A DNA stretch of 64,000 nucleotides from Moniliella sp. 'wahieum'. Lineage: Eukaryota > Basidiomycota > Moniliellomycetes > Moniliellales > Moniliellaceae. The stretch is taken from NCBI GenBank assembly GCA_003971905.1, contig RSEE01000098.1, positions 7,501 through 71,500 of the forward strand. Direction: 5' to 3'. Each line of letters begins with the position of its first letter. The first letter of the stretch is position 1. A program made the translations under genes and the position numbers. Under the pieces are notes generated by a model. The model saw nothing but the letters and a program-made list of their open reading frames with translations, did no database searches and was not told the origin of the DNA. This document shows, one piece after another, positions 34,212 through 48,600 of the stretch.

Positions 34212-34314
<103 letters not shown>

Positions 34315-34988
34315 GATGCCTAGATGCGCCTTCTCTGCTTGAGGCGCTCCTACGCGCTTGATGACTCCCTCTGGCAGCAAAACGTACTGCCAGCCGATCC
34401 CTATTTCATGTGCCACATACCGGTCACTGCATCGTCCTGCCGATGCGTCGGATGTGCCCTCTCGTTCTGTCCCCTGTAAAATGAGCATATTAATATTGCA
34501 GCCACGGTTCTGAAGTACAGTGGCGTGGTGAGGATAACGCTGATGAGGCGCAGCCAACCTTGATTTTACGGGGCTACTAAACGATAGGGGGAGATGTTGA
34601 GACGACACAGAGCAGATAAAGGCAGCGACGTTGTCTTCGTCCTTTTCAACTTGCCATCATCGATCCCTTGGAACCCAACATCTTGGCACGACCAGCACTG
34701 ACAGTCGGAGTACTGACATGGGACAGGGCACTGACTCGCTCCATATGTTGAACTTCAACCTTCAACATTAATCGTTAACCTCAAAACGTATCCAGACCAG
34801 GGGCCACAAGCACACAGGGAGGGGCTAGCGAGGAGGGCGACACTGCCCCCTGGCAACACACATGTAGTGCTTCTCCGACTTTACGCAGCCGCGGAAACTG
34901 CGAGTTAATATACTTGGTGTGGCAGGTTAAAACCCCACCAAAGAACCCCTCTCTCCATCTCCATCTCCTTCTCCTGTCCTCCACACCC
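34315..34988. other. intergenic, promoter side of the Pil1-like gene
   Basis: 670 bases with no gene; ends in a pyrimidine-rich run just before the next ATG. No clear site. Confidence 0.4.
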
Positions 34989-37768
34989 ATGTCGCCCCTA
35001 GCTGGCGGCATCCGCGGTGCCGCCGAGCGTGGCCGACGCGAACTTGCCCACAACACCATCACGCCTCCCCTAACTGGCGGTATCCGGCGTGCAGCCGAAC
35101 GTGGCCGGCGCGAGTTTGCTCATAACGCCATCACGCCCGCCTTGCTTGGCAGTGCGACGCAGCGCAGTCTGCAGAACGTCATCACGGGGGAAAAGGACGT
35201 GATCAAGCGCTGCGCTGCGTTTGCCTCTGAGTTGGACAAGAGCAGTGATGCGCTCACAGCATGGGCTGCGGAGCAGGAACCTGATCTGAGGGATGTGTTG
35301 TGCAGGTGCGCAGAGCTGTTACAAGAGGTACCTGTTGCACTCGAGACGTTCAACCAGCACCTGCGCCTGGACGTCCGGCCCAAGTACAAGCGCATCCGCA
35401 GTATGGAGGAAGAGCTTATCGTTCTCAAGGCCAAGTTGCGCACGTTGACCTCGCGCACTGATGCAGTGGAGAAGAAGTTATCTAAAATGAGTGCAGAGAA
35501 CAAAGACTTGCGCAAGACCACTTCGCTCCTGTACCAGCTCCGGTCCGAGTCCGCCTCGACGCAACTCCAATTGTCCGACCATAGAGCGAAGCTGGAAAAC
35601 TGTAAGCGAACGGCTATGCATGCTGCTCTGGGCAACAAGGTAACTGCGCTCACTCAGTTGGCAGACCAAGCGACGATTATTGCCCAGTTCGTCAGTGGCA
35701 TGCTGTCTGAGCTGCAGACCGAGCCTTGCCCTGCTGGAAGCACCAGGCCTGACTATACGGGTGTTCGTCGGACCGAGGACCTTCTGAAGACCGCACGAGT
35801 AGAGATCCAAAGGGTACGGTTTCAAGTATCGCCCCGTCTGGAGGGAAACGGTGTGCACCGTGGGCCACCCTCCGTCCAACACGAGAACGCTTCGAGACCC
35901 TCGGCGCCATCAACAGTCGAGCTCGTGCCGGCCGGCGCGGGGATGGCGGAACTGTCTAGCGTTCAGTCCCCCTCGTTCATGTCTCCCGGCAAGCCAGCGT
36001 GGCGGATGAGGGTCAGACGGTCTCTTTGTCGTATTCAACGCTCTCACATCCACGCAACTACGATATGGCTCCACCTGTTGTGGAGGAGATGTCCACACCC
36101 ACATGCAAGATGTTCACGGTGTGAGCCAAGCCTCGGATCCGGGCTCGCAATCCTTCTCCGCGCTCTCGCCGCACCTATTAGGTGCTTTTCAGGAGGCCCA
36201 GACGGGGGACAGTACAGCCGAACCGGGCTGGGGACAAGATACGTCATTGGGCGCTGACCCTAGCAGCCCCTCGCACTCAAACGAACCTATGATTATCTCC
36301 CCTCTTGCGATGATTACGGATGAATACCTACACCATGCCACTTTCTCAGAACCTCTTATGCACCCTTCTGATATGCCCGGACCGGACGAGGACGGATTGG
36401 GCGGAGGATACGAAGATGCGCACGACATGCACGACGCCGACGAAGAAGACGCAGATACGTATAATATTGGTGCGACCATGATGAACCAGTTTACTTCTCT
36501 TCCCCTCCCTCCCACGAATGAGGCTGGGTCGCAATCCCAAGCTGATCCGCCCCTGGCTCAAGATCTGCATCTGCGCCCCCCTCTCCGCCTACCTCGTCCG
36601 ACCCGGTCATGCCTGATACTGAGGAGTGGGGACCGCAGCGCAGCGCACGAGACGCAGGGGGTTCAGCCGAGGTGCCCGAGTTGAGCTTAAGTGGTCCCCA
36701 GGGGTGGTCAATAGCCCAAACGAAGATACCCCTGAACAGCACGACAGTGATGACGATGCCCGAAGCCAGGGCGAACTACAGCAGACTTACACGTCCCCCC
36801 CAGGTCCTGTTGCGGTGCCTGTCGTGCCCAGTGCCACACTACCTGTCGTGCCCAGCTCCACACTACCTGTCGTGCCCAGCTCCACACTACCTGTCGTGCC
36901 CAGCTCCACGCCGCCTGTCCAACCCGAATTGGCCATGACCACTGGACCGCCCACTGGCACGACCCCGTCTGAAGGTGCTGTTCCGACGACGAGCGTGGAT
37001 GGGGGAGGGGAGCCAGTGCCCGTGTCTTGTTTTGGACCACCTGTTGCGGGAGGAGACGAGTTCATCGGGTCCACCCGTGCGGCCCAGGCTGCGTTCCGAC
37101 AAGCTCGAGGACCGTACGTTGCGAATCAAGAGTCTACCCTTCGGGGTGTATAGCACCGAGGACGATCCTTTGGGTCCGGTGGCCCGGTCCAGACTGCATA
37201 ACAAGATCAGTGCGCGTGCGTTTCGGCGAAACATTTTCCGCAAGGCTAACAAGGCTGAGCCTGTACCGGGACCGGGACCGCTCGGTCCTCCCTCCCCTAC
37301 TGTTGTGCATGTTGTGAGCCAAGGGGACGGAGCAGACGCCTCTGATGCTTCGGCCTCGCGACCGAGAAGCTTCTCTGCCTCGGTGTTTACCTCTGGACCA
37401 AAGCAACTGAACAAAGCCATTGCGTACTTTTCGCATTCTTCGCGTTCTGCACGCTCTTCGCAGCACCCTGCTCACCCTCACCCTCCACCCTCGTCCCTCC
37501 GTTCCTACCCCCCCTACGACCAGGCTTCCATGGGACCTACCTCACTTCCCTTTCGCGCCTCGCTACCTGTGCCTCAACCTGCCGCCCCGAGCCTCCCGTC
37601 TCGGACCGTACTGCTCGTCCGGTCTCGTGTGTGCCGCTCCCGGATGCAAGTTCACCCCCTCCCCCACCAAGCGCCTTCAACGGCCATGGGCAGCCCGAGG
37701 TCTCCTCGGTCCCGCCCGCCTACAGTCGGTACAGCCAAAGTCAGAACCAACCCGTATGGGACGTATAA
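34989..37768 (+). CDS. Pil1/Lsp1-like eisosome protein with repeats and a long acidic tail
   Basis: Pil1 proteins are BAR-like and shape plasma-membrane furrows (eisosomes). From the ATG at 34989 the N-terminus has two 24-residue tandem repeats, each with an AAERGRRE core and ending in HNxITPxL. A helical domain of about 210 residues follows: GEKDVIKRCAAFASELDKSS, YKRIRSMEEELIVLKAKLR, STQLQLSDHRAKLENCKR, TQLADQATIIAQFVSGMLSE and then the Pil1-like G-x-x-RP-x-Y motif (GSTRPDYTGVRRTEDLLKTA) at about 35735-35795. The tail is low complexity: an Asp/Glu/His segment (36360-36460), four PVVPSST repeats (36820-36915) and a Ser/Pro-rich end. The frame changes near 36020, 36640 and 36960-37130. The last frame reads SQNQPVWDV to TAA at 37766-37768. 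Standard Pil1 is much shorter, about 300-340 residues. Confidence 0.6.
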
Positions 37769-38328
37769 GGAATACGTAGTGTAGCGCGTGTTATGGATCG
37801 CTCTTTCTCCTTCTCTTTCTCTTCCTCCCCCCCCCCCCCCCTCTTCCTATCTTCCATTGTCACATTTGTTTGGTTTGTTTTTCTTCTCGCTCCTGTTGCT
37901 TCTGTGAAAATACCCGTACCCGGCTCTGTGATGGTCGTACTTTTGTTCGCTTGCTGTTGATGACTTGGATGGCAATGTCATTCTCCATCTCTTTGTTCCC
38001 ACTGTGGTGTGGTAAACCATTGACCGTGGAGCGTTGACGATCAACTTCACTCTCTGCCCTTCCCTTGACGGCGTCCCTCTTCACAATAGAAATCCACCAG
38101 CTGGATCAGCAGGTTGAATGTTAATGACCTTAACCCGCCCTCCTGCATAGTGCCATCGTGACTGGTGACTAGTGACTAGCTAGCGACTGACGCTGGGCTA
38201 CATATCGGTAGGTGTACGTTGGGAGCCCAGGGGGGGACGCATCCGCGACCCAGCCAATCAGACTTCTAAGGTCCGGCGTCTCGGGCGTGGGTATCCTGCA
38301 TCATGACATTCGTACATTCTTACACGCC
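37769..38328. other. convergent intergenic region with a C15 run
   Basis: Between convergent 3' ends. It has a pyrimidine tract with 15 consecutive C (about 37827-37841) and a GTGACTxGTGACTAG repeat near 38158-38185. No gene. Confidence 0.4.
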
Positions 38329-39095
38329 TTAATCTTCCGCCTCTGCTGTTGCTGTTGCTGTTGCTGTTGCGGTAGCGGGAGCCGGAGCGGTAGCGGGAGT
38401 AGGAGCGGGAGCGAGGGCGGGAGCGGTCCAAGGTCGGCGGTGAGACCAAGCGACGTTAGAGGGATCGAATACCTCGATAAACTCAAAGTCGGCATAGCGA
38501 TCCCGGCCCACCTCGCAAACTCATCAAAGATACTAGCATGAAGCCAGCCCTGTAACTTGCGGAGGCACCCGACGACGCACCCGACACGGTACTTGCCCTT
38601 ATGCAGTGGACCGATAGGAGCATGAGCAGGGTCCAAGATAATTTCCAAGCATCGCACTACGGCCGCATGGTCCATTTCGTCAAACGGTTCCTTGTTCACT
38701 TCGAGACCCACTTGGAACACCTCGATCCCTTGTGTCTGGGCAAACGTACGCATGTTGCTCCGGTACTCCTCTGTGCCCAAGTAGAGTATGCTCTTGAGGC
38801 CCAACGTGCGGAGGAAGCTAAAGTTGCGCTCGTTCGGGTGACCGCTCCGGTACAGCCCGCCCAACGCGACCAGTTCAAAGTTGAGCGGGGGCACGAGCGG
38901 CGGCCATCCCGCCGCTGCATCCGGATCAACCGGGTAGGAAAAGTGGTGCACAGTCCTCGGCCTGGTCTTGGACTCGGTCTTGGGTTTGGTCTTGGCCGGT
39001 ATTAATCTTGGTCCTGGCCGGGCTACTTCGTCCACGGTCCTGGTGCCGAACTGGACAGGACATGACCTCCTGATAAGGTTGATGCCGATCCACAC
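38329..39095 (-). CDS. Siw14/Oca-type atypical phosphatase (PFA-DSP family)
   Basis: Family members hydrolyse inositol pyrophosphates (Siw14) or act in the Oca complex. Family blocks in order: VPPLNFELVALGGLYRSGHP, NERNFSFLRTLGLKSILYLG, FAQTQGIEVFQVGLEVNKEP, an active-site region ending KGKYRVGCVVGCLRKLQGWL, and IFDEFARWAG. The C-terminus continues in another frame as RDRYADFEFIEVFDPSN plus a Pro/Ala/Thr tail. In the current frame the catalytic Cys of the C-x5-R loop is missing, but the bases that would encode Val-His-Cys are present one frame over (38601-38615), flanked by places where bases appear lost. The protein may start at 39095 or extend upstream in frame through Asp/Gln repeats (towards 39717). 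Confidence 0.78.
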
Positions 39096-40945
39096 TCGGC
39101 GCGATCCGCGTCCGCTTCGTCCTGATCACGCGTTTCCCCACGTTCGCCCCGTTCGCCCCGTGGTCCAATGGGACCGGTTGGTGGGGCAAAGCAGCCTCTC
39201 CCCCGCGCTGGTCCTGGTCCTGGTCCTGGTCCTGGTCCGGGTCTTGCAGCGCCAAGTGTTCCGTTCTGCGCCACATGTCCATCATGGACTGTTGCATGCC
39301 GCCGCGGTCCTGGCGACGGCGAGGCGCGTCGAGTCTAGCGGCGAGACCGGGGACTTTGGCGATCCACGATGCGCCTGCTTGGGAGGGGCGAGCGGAAGAG
39401 GGGTGGGTGTGGTTGTGGCGAGGAGGGGATGGCGCGCGGGGCAGAGGGGCGGTGCGTGTGTGCGTGTGCATGTGCGTGTGCGTGTGTGTACCGGGTAGCA
39501 TGGAGCGGATGCAGAGGGGGATGGGGATGGGGATGCAGATGCAGAGGGCGAAGGAGAAGGGTCTGATGGAGAGCGAGACGGAGACGCAGAGGGAGAGGGG
39601 GAGGGCGATGGGGATGCGGATGCGATGCAGATGGGAATGGGGATGATGATGCAGAGGGGAATGGGGATGGCGGTCGAGGTGGGCGCAACGCACCGGCGCG
39701 GGAGGAGTGCTGGTCATGGGGGAAGAAGAGGGGAGGGGGATGGAATGGAATGGAATGGGGAGGTGGGTTGCAGGTGTGGTTGGTACTCACTCAACCGGTT
39801 CAACCTCAAATCATAATCAACTCATCTATTCAATACTTTCCTTTCAAAAATAGCCAACGGAGAGCTCCACGTCAAACTTGCACCTGGAACGGCTGCTACC
39901 GACTATCAGAATCAAAAGTTCATCGAGCAGATCCACCTCGTCGACGGCCATCAGTACTCAGTATGATCCATCCTAGGTCGAGCATGAGCTTGAGCTTGAT
40001 CCCTCACCGCCATCCATCCAAGCGATGCAGCGAGAGGTTACGCGCATTGCACCAAGACTTCAATGGCGACCCAGCGCATGGGGATGCACATGCCATGTAC
40101 AAGTACCTACCCCTACACTGTATAACAACCCAAGCTCAGCAATGGTGTTGTCATAGTTTGGCTGATCTCGCTCCCATTTCCAATTTCTTCGTCTCGAGCG
40201 TCTCGCTCCTTCCCTGTTCCTTCCACTTCGCACCATGTCCTCTGTTCTTGCTTCTTCCCCACGAACGATTGCTACACCCCTTGGCCTAGTCCGATCCTGG
40301 TCTCCCTCGCCTTAGCCCCGACTGTGACAGTGTCGAGGAGCGACCAGCTGCTGGCACGCGCCCGTTGAACGTTTCATGTACCACTCGAGTCGCGTTGAAG
40401 TTTCAGCTTGAAGCTTGAAGCTTGAAGCTTGAAGGGCGCCGGCACAACCCTGTTGGTGGCACCACATTAATTGCGGCCAACCCTAGTCCTCCACCAATCC
40501 TCGGCCACGCCGCAGCCCACCGCCTCAGTTTCGCCGCCACACCCTGCCTCGTCTGTCTTCCCCACCCACGCGTTCGCCCCCGACTTCAAGGTGCGTCGCT
40601 ACACTCCTGTCCCCTCCGACCAGCACCAGTATCAGCACCAGCACCAGCACACCACCCGCAAGGCGTGGACGAGTACACAGAAGGGGAGGGGAAGGTTGCA
40701 GCATGCACATTGCTTGATGGAAGTTGCACCGCTTTGGTTGTGCACAACACAGTGGGACCTGAGTCCTCTTGCTCATGCTCATACTCTTGCTTGTTAAGTG
40801 GCTTTCGATAGCCTGACACCTTCTTTTGTTCTGCTCCCCACCCTTCTCCCTTGTGTTCCTGTCTGGTGCTGGACCAGCTGCATATACCATCTGAATTTGC
40901 TGCTGGGACGATCAATGAAGACTAACCTTGTCTGTGTGGGTGCAG
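39096..40945. other. long divergent intergenic region with simple repeats
   Basis: 1.85 kb between the phosphatase and RPS14. It contains DQ-type CTGGTC repeats (about 39209-39240), a GGGGAT/GCAGAGG purine repeat tract (about 39500-39680), a GGAATGGAAT run (39740-39760) and four to five AGCTTGA units (40405-40434). The end, GTGGGTGCAG directly before the RPS14 ATG, looks like a 3' splice site, so an RPS14 5'-UTR intron is likely here. Confidence 0.4.
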
Positions 40946-41393
<448 letters not shown>

Positions 41394-42027
41394 GAAGAAG
41401 TGGGTCTGGCGGAAGAGACTTGTGGCTTGGAACTACGAAGGATAAAAAAAGAATGGGTGGGGGGTACACGTCCTACGTCCTACTCCATTCCTACTGTACT
41501 GCCCATCATGCGCATGCGCATGCGCATGCGCCTCCTTGGGCTAGTAGCACAAAACCGAGGATGACGGGCATATCGTTTCCCCCGTCCTCTCCACCTCTCA
41601 TGCAGTGGTTATCCCATCAACTGTCTGCCTTGAAGCGGGAGTAATGGGTTATACCTGCTTGCAAAATGCATCGACTCTGGTCCTGATCCAACACATTGTT
41701 TGTACTACCATCCATGAAACCGGACGACAACGTTCCAAAGCCAGGGGGCCATAATCTATTGAGGCTGGAAAGCCAAACAGAGAGCCAGTAGGCTTTCTGA
41801 CAACTGGACCCAGTTGCGGTAGAGGACCGATCCCGAGGCCGCAGGTGGACGGAGGATACCTCGAAGCGAAAGCTGCGCTCATCGGACTGCCCATCACGAG
41901 TCACCTTGGACAGCGCCCAAGTGGGTGGGAACCAGCAGAGAAGGATACGTTGAGAGCAACGGATAGAGGTCGTCTCAAGCTCAGGCGTGAGCCGTGAGCC
42001 TCATTCAGGACCGGTCACTACCACGTC
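41394..42027. other. convergent intergenic region with a GCGCAT palindromic repeat
   Basis: Between the RPS14 and calmodulin 3' ends. The GCGCAT repeat at about 41508-41531 is self-complementary. No gene seen. Confidence 0.45.
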
Positions 42028-43520
<1,493 letters not shown>

Positions 43521-45036
43521 ATGGCCAAAACCAACTGCCTCGCTCGCCTGCATGGCCACTCGACCTGCGCATCGTACGTCTCTCCTCCCTCCTCCCACCA
43601 CAGCGGTCCCCGAGTGCTATGTGAAGAGGAACGAATCACTGACCATATCGCTGGACCGGCACGTGGGAGCAGGAAACCGCGCCGCTCGCCCCTCCCGGCG
43701 CGGGGGAAGCGACGGTCGCCGTGGCTGCTACGGGACTGTGGGTCAGACGCGCACTACTAGTGCACGGAGCGAATGGAGCGTTCAAGCTGCAGCATCCAAT
43801 GTGTCTTGGCCACGAGAGTGCCGGGATCGTTGTGGCTGTGGGAGCTGGAGTAACCGAGTACAGCGTAGGGTCTCGCGTTGCGATTGAGCCAGGGTTCCAT
43901 GTGAGTCTAACCCCGCCAAATCGGTGGACGGAGAACGGTGCGAGTACTGTGATGCAGGACAGTACAATTTGTGTCCATCGATGCGGTTTGCTAGTAGTGG
44001 CCAAGACTACGCCGCCACCTCGACGGCACGTTGCAGCGGTACATCAACTGGCCTGTTAGGTACCTCCATTCCATTCCTGGGAACGTGAGTCTTGTGGCGG
44101 GCGCGTGGTGGAACCGCTAAGTGTGGTGTTGGAGGGTTTGCCAAAGCTCGTATTGACGCGCCGATTACGTCGACGGACAAGTTTAGTGTGCTTGTGCTGG
44201 GTGCGGGCGCGGTGGGTCAACTGGCTTGTGCGACTGCACGAGCGTTCAATGCCCACTGGGTAGCCGTAGCCGATATCGATCCGAATCGGTTACAGTTTGC
44301 TACGGAGCGCTGGGCGAATGCGTCGTACACGATTCCACTTGCTTCTCCTCCTGCCGCGGCGGGGGAGGAGGAGGAGAAACTGACTGCGTCTGAGTGGGCT
44401 GCCAAGCGAGCGGAGCAGGATGCGCACCTAGTTGCCGAAGCGGCGACCACGGCTACCAAGCTATTGGAGTCGATGCAGGCCCAAGGTGCGCCAGCCCGGA
44501 CCAAGGCTGGCTTTGACCTTGTGCTAGAGTGTACGGGGGTGCCAAGCACGTGCGAACGGGGATCCAGGCTGCGCGAGCGGGGGGGTCAGTGGTGTGGTCG
44601 GCATGGGGCATCCGATTCAGGTGCTACCGATTGGGAATGCGTCTCTGCGCGAGGTGGCGTTACTGGGTGTGTTCCGGTACGCTAATACGTACCCGCCAGC
44701 CTTGGCTATCTGTCCAGTGGCCTGATCCCCAATGGGTTCAATGGAACGAATGGTGGACCAGGCAAAGGGATTGAGGAGCTCGTGTCGCATGAGTATCCTT
44801 TGGAGAAGGCCGCCCTGGCGTTCCAGACGATGCGCCGCGGTCGCTCTGAAGACGGCAAGAGTGTGGTCAAGGTGTTTGTGGTGGACGAAGAACTGTTGCA
44901 GTCGTACCCGCCCGTACAACAGGACTCGACCTCCCTTCTCACATGTAAGCAATCAACGTTTAACTCGTCCGCCGCACCCAACCCCGCCGGCCGGTCGTGC
45001 GACAGGGAACGGTCCGAGATGAGTATCCTCTGTTGA
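43521..45036 (+). CDS. zinc-dependent polyol (sorbitol/xylitol-type) dehydrogenase, frame-disrupted
   Basis: Medium-chain NAD-dependent alcohol dehydrogenase. From the ATG at 43521: MAKTNCLARLHGHS, then (second frame) a GEATVAVAATG block followed by the catalytic-Cys region near 43735, HPMCLGHESAGIVVAVGAGV with the zinc-ligand His-Glu (about 43795-43855), RVAIEPGF, then C-x2-C structural-zinc residues near 43940-43985. The Rossmann fold is FSVLVLGAGAVGQLACATAR with the acidic tip VADIDPNRL (44185-44290), which favours NAD. A Glu/Lys-rich insertion at 44360-44440 is not typical of the family. The end reads HEYPLEKAALAFQTMRRGRS and VVKVFVVDEE. At least five frame changes. The last 50 codons look unconserved; the protein may really end near 44905. 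Substrate (sorbitol, xylitol or arabinitol) cannot be told. Confidence 0.78.
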
Positions 45037-45679
45037 TCTAGAGCATCCATTAACCATTGCTATCCACGTAATGTTCGCACATCTCGGCCGTTACCGCGTT
45101 ATGTTATCCTCGGCACACTGATCCATACGCATTGCAAAATAGAAGTCAGATGATCGATGATACAAGACGACGCAGCAGAAAAAGCTGATGTGGGCCATGC
45201 AATATGTGGAAGAACGGGAAAAGCGCAGGGCTGGACACACACATTATTTGAGCTAGGCCCTCTGTCCGAGGGCGGTGAGATGTGAGATGGGCAGGTATTC
45301 GTCGTCTGGCCTCTGGCCTGCCTCTGGTCTGCCTCTGGTCTGCCTCTGGCTTGCCTTTGGCCTGACGGCCGCAAGAAGCACCGAAAGTAGGTCCGTGTCA
45401 CATCTCCTGACGTCACCGTCACACGGGCTCTCTGGCCAGCGGCGTCAACTGGAACGCGATGGGCGGTCTATCGGTACCTCGTCCGACGCTCGCGACGGGT
45501 TCCAGCTGCTCGCAGCAAAAGCACCCACCCCGCGTCCGCCGCGCCCGCCCCCTCGGCCGCTTCGGCCACTACCACTACCACCACTACCACTACTACACTA
45601 CTACGCCACTACTAGTACCACCACTACTACTACCGCCACCGCTACCAGTACCAGCACCATCTGTTGTGTGTTGCTTGCC
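45037..45679. promoter_or_regulatory. promoter region of the C2H2 factor, with a palindromic CRE
   Basis: 640 bases. A perfect TGACGTCA (CRE/ATF site) lies at 45408-45415, 265 bases before the ATG used. TCTGGCCTGCC repeats occur at 45305-45360 and an ACCACTACT triplet run at 45570-45640, just before the start. Confidence 0.4.
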
Positions 45680-48600
45680 ATGCCACCCGTCGGCGGGAAA
45701 CGTGCTGGGCACACTGCGCCTGTTAGCAACTCGGATGTGGTGCCGTACCGTCTGCAATGTGACATGTGCAACGCAGTTTTTCGTCGTGCTGCTGCGCTAC
45801 GCCGTCACCAACGCATCCACACCAACGAACGGCCCTTTGGTGTGAATTCTGTCCACAACGCTTCACCCGTACCGACCTGCTCCAGCGTCATGTCGCTCGC
45901 TGCCATCCTGACCCTAACCGTCAGTTCTGGGCCGAGCAGCAGCAGCAACCACAACAACAGCAGCAGCAACAGCAGCAGCAACAGCAGCAACAGCAAAACA
46001 GCAGCAGCAGCCACTTGTCCCCGGACCTTCCTACATGTCGTCAACCCAGCCCGCGCTCATCAGTCCACACACGCAACAGCCTTCGCTCTTTTTCGCGTCG
46101 CAGGCCCCAATCGACGCCGACGCTGCTGTCGTCAGGTACCCCGTTCAGTCTCGAGACTCTTCAGGCGGGACGTTCCCGAACCCGTTCCAGCTGGGGAGCT
46201 TTCAGTACCAGGCGTCTCCCGTGGCTTCTGGATCTGGGCCTGGGTTAGGGCCTGGCCCTGGGCCGCCGGCTCCACCTGCGCAGGCAGCCACGTACCTTCC
46301 TGCGCGGCTTGACAGTGACAGTGCGTCTGGGGGCCTTGCGTTGACGCCGGACGACGCCTCGGCGTGATCCTTCTCTTTTGGCGGCATGGACGCCTCCTGC
46401 TCCCGACGCGCAATCGGGAACGGGGTCGACGCATGCGTCCGGTACGCAGTCGACGAGCAGCGTGCAAGCGCGCACGGTTGGACCGACGCTTACTCCAGTG
46501 CTGGTTCAGCGCCTGCTTCAGCCTCGCTTCGGCGTACGATTGGCGGTGCAGCTTGCGCGGCTTGTAGATCCGGACCGGGGGGAAAGACCCGGGTGGGGCG
46601 GACGGGTAGCACCGTACCAGCGCCGAATGGAAGATATTGTCTTGGCTGCGTTGTTGAGCCAGCGTATCTCGGATGGCGCCAAGGCGAAACGGCTTCAGTG
46701 GACAATATGTTACGGCTTGTGTATGCGGCGAGGACGTTGGCGTCGCCGTCGCAGTCGATCCCCGCTACGGTTCCACAAGCTAACTTGATTGTTGGTCGGG
46801 ACCAGGAGGGGTACACTTGAATCCGTTATCGCTCTACCCTCCTCCTGAACCATGGGACTTGACTTTATTCGCTACCAAGTTTAATGGTCATCTTCCTTTC
46901 ATTCATCAGCCTAGTCTCTTCTCGCCTCACCCGACTGCGAGTTTGTTCACCGCCCCGCACCCGCTGCAGGGTGCTAACGACGCCTCGCAAGGGCAACACG
47001 AGGCCCAAGAACTGGTCACTGCCGAGGCAGACTTGGTTCGTGCAATGGCCATCATCGGTCGCTGTTACCGTTCGACCCAACCGCTCGGGAATGGCGAAAA
47101 AACGAAACACATGGTTGGCACTTGTCCTGGCTGTACTATGGTACGATGTACTCCGCTTAAAGACGATCCAAGAACTGGTACGCACTCTCCCCCCTGCCCT
47201 GCCCCCTCACTTACCATGAGCATGGAGCATGGAGCATGGAGCATTGAGCAATGCACCATGATTGCACCCCTTGCTGTCATTTCCCCCTTTGTTTTTTTTG
47301 CTGACGTTCCGTTGCCATGCCCCAGACAAAGCAGGAAGACTCTTCGCTGTATGGACTTCCGCGTACGCACGTGCAACGGCAGCGTCAGCTGATTCTAATG
47401 CGGCGCATCCAGACGTTGGTGCTTACGACGCTATTTGCGTGTTTTGGTCCGTCGGGCGCGGCGCGCGGGACATGGAACACGAACGACGGCGGGCTGGAAA
47501 ACACAACAAGGGACGTAACGTCAATCCGGTTTACGCATGGTGCGCTGATGCAAGGCTCGTACCAACTGATGTGCGTGTTTGTCGAGCTAGATCGAGCGGT
47601 GTACGATGGATTTGCATCGCATGTGCCCTGGACACTCTGGCTCGAGAGGGAAGAGTGTCTCCGTACGCTCTGGGCCGCGTATACAGTAGACGTGTTACTT
47701 GTCATTTCGCACAAGTTGACACCTTGGTTCCCCAATCCCGATCCGCTTACTGACATTTGCTGGGAACGGCTCTGGACCGCTGCGAACCCAATGGAATTCG
47801 ATGCTGCGTGTCGTAAGTACGATGCGACGCATTCCGACTCACGTGCTGCCGCCTGACCCGCCTTCCAAGCCAACGTCAAGTACGTTGCGTCCGTCGGATT
47901 GGAGTGGGGCCAGTGCGCTGCCGGGGGGCAAGCGTGCGCGGTTCGAGGAGGACCACGGGAGCGATACCGATCGGCACTTTTGGCCTTCGGCGCAGACGAG
48001 CAAAGGGTTGGGCACGAGCGAACGGATGGAGCAAGATCATCAGACGGACAAGGAGGATTGGGTGTACATCCCACCTATGTTACGGGAGCGACCACCGAAT
48101 TTGTGGGACGTGGTAGGTCTGTTTGTGCATTCGGACGAGTCGGACGAGGCGGTGGTGTTGGCGGTGACTGCGCTGGCTGGGATGGATTCCGGTGTGGAAA
48201 CGGGACGAGGGGTTTCGAGCTCGGTTTGGTTGGGCAGGAACCGAGGCGAGCAGCAAACCGTTTCCATCTGCTTCTTTCTCTACGGGCGCCGGCCCGGCCG
48301 AACGGCCCGATACGATCGAAGAATCCCCGCCTGCTGAAACGCAAGAGGACCAATCGCCTCCCAGCATGGTTGGGGACATCAACGGTGTGTACGTAGGGTC
48401 CAAGGACAAGGGCACGATGTGTCGTCGTCTGAGTGCGACGGGGTACTGGATGATTCTTTCGCAATTGGTGTCGATGCTGTGTGGGCTGTTGGCCGGGGAC
48501 ACCGAGACACGCAAGCGACTTGCCTTTTTGGTGCGGGAAGCAGAACTTCGACTGCGCAAGCTGGGCAAGACGCCTGCGGAAAAAGGAGGTTGTGGGAACA

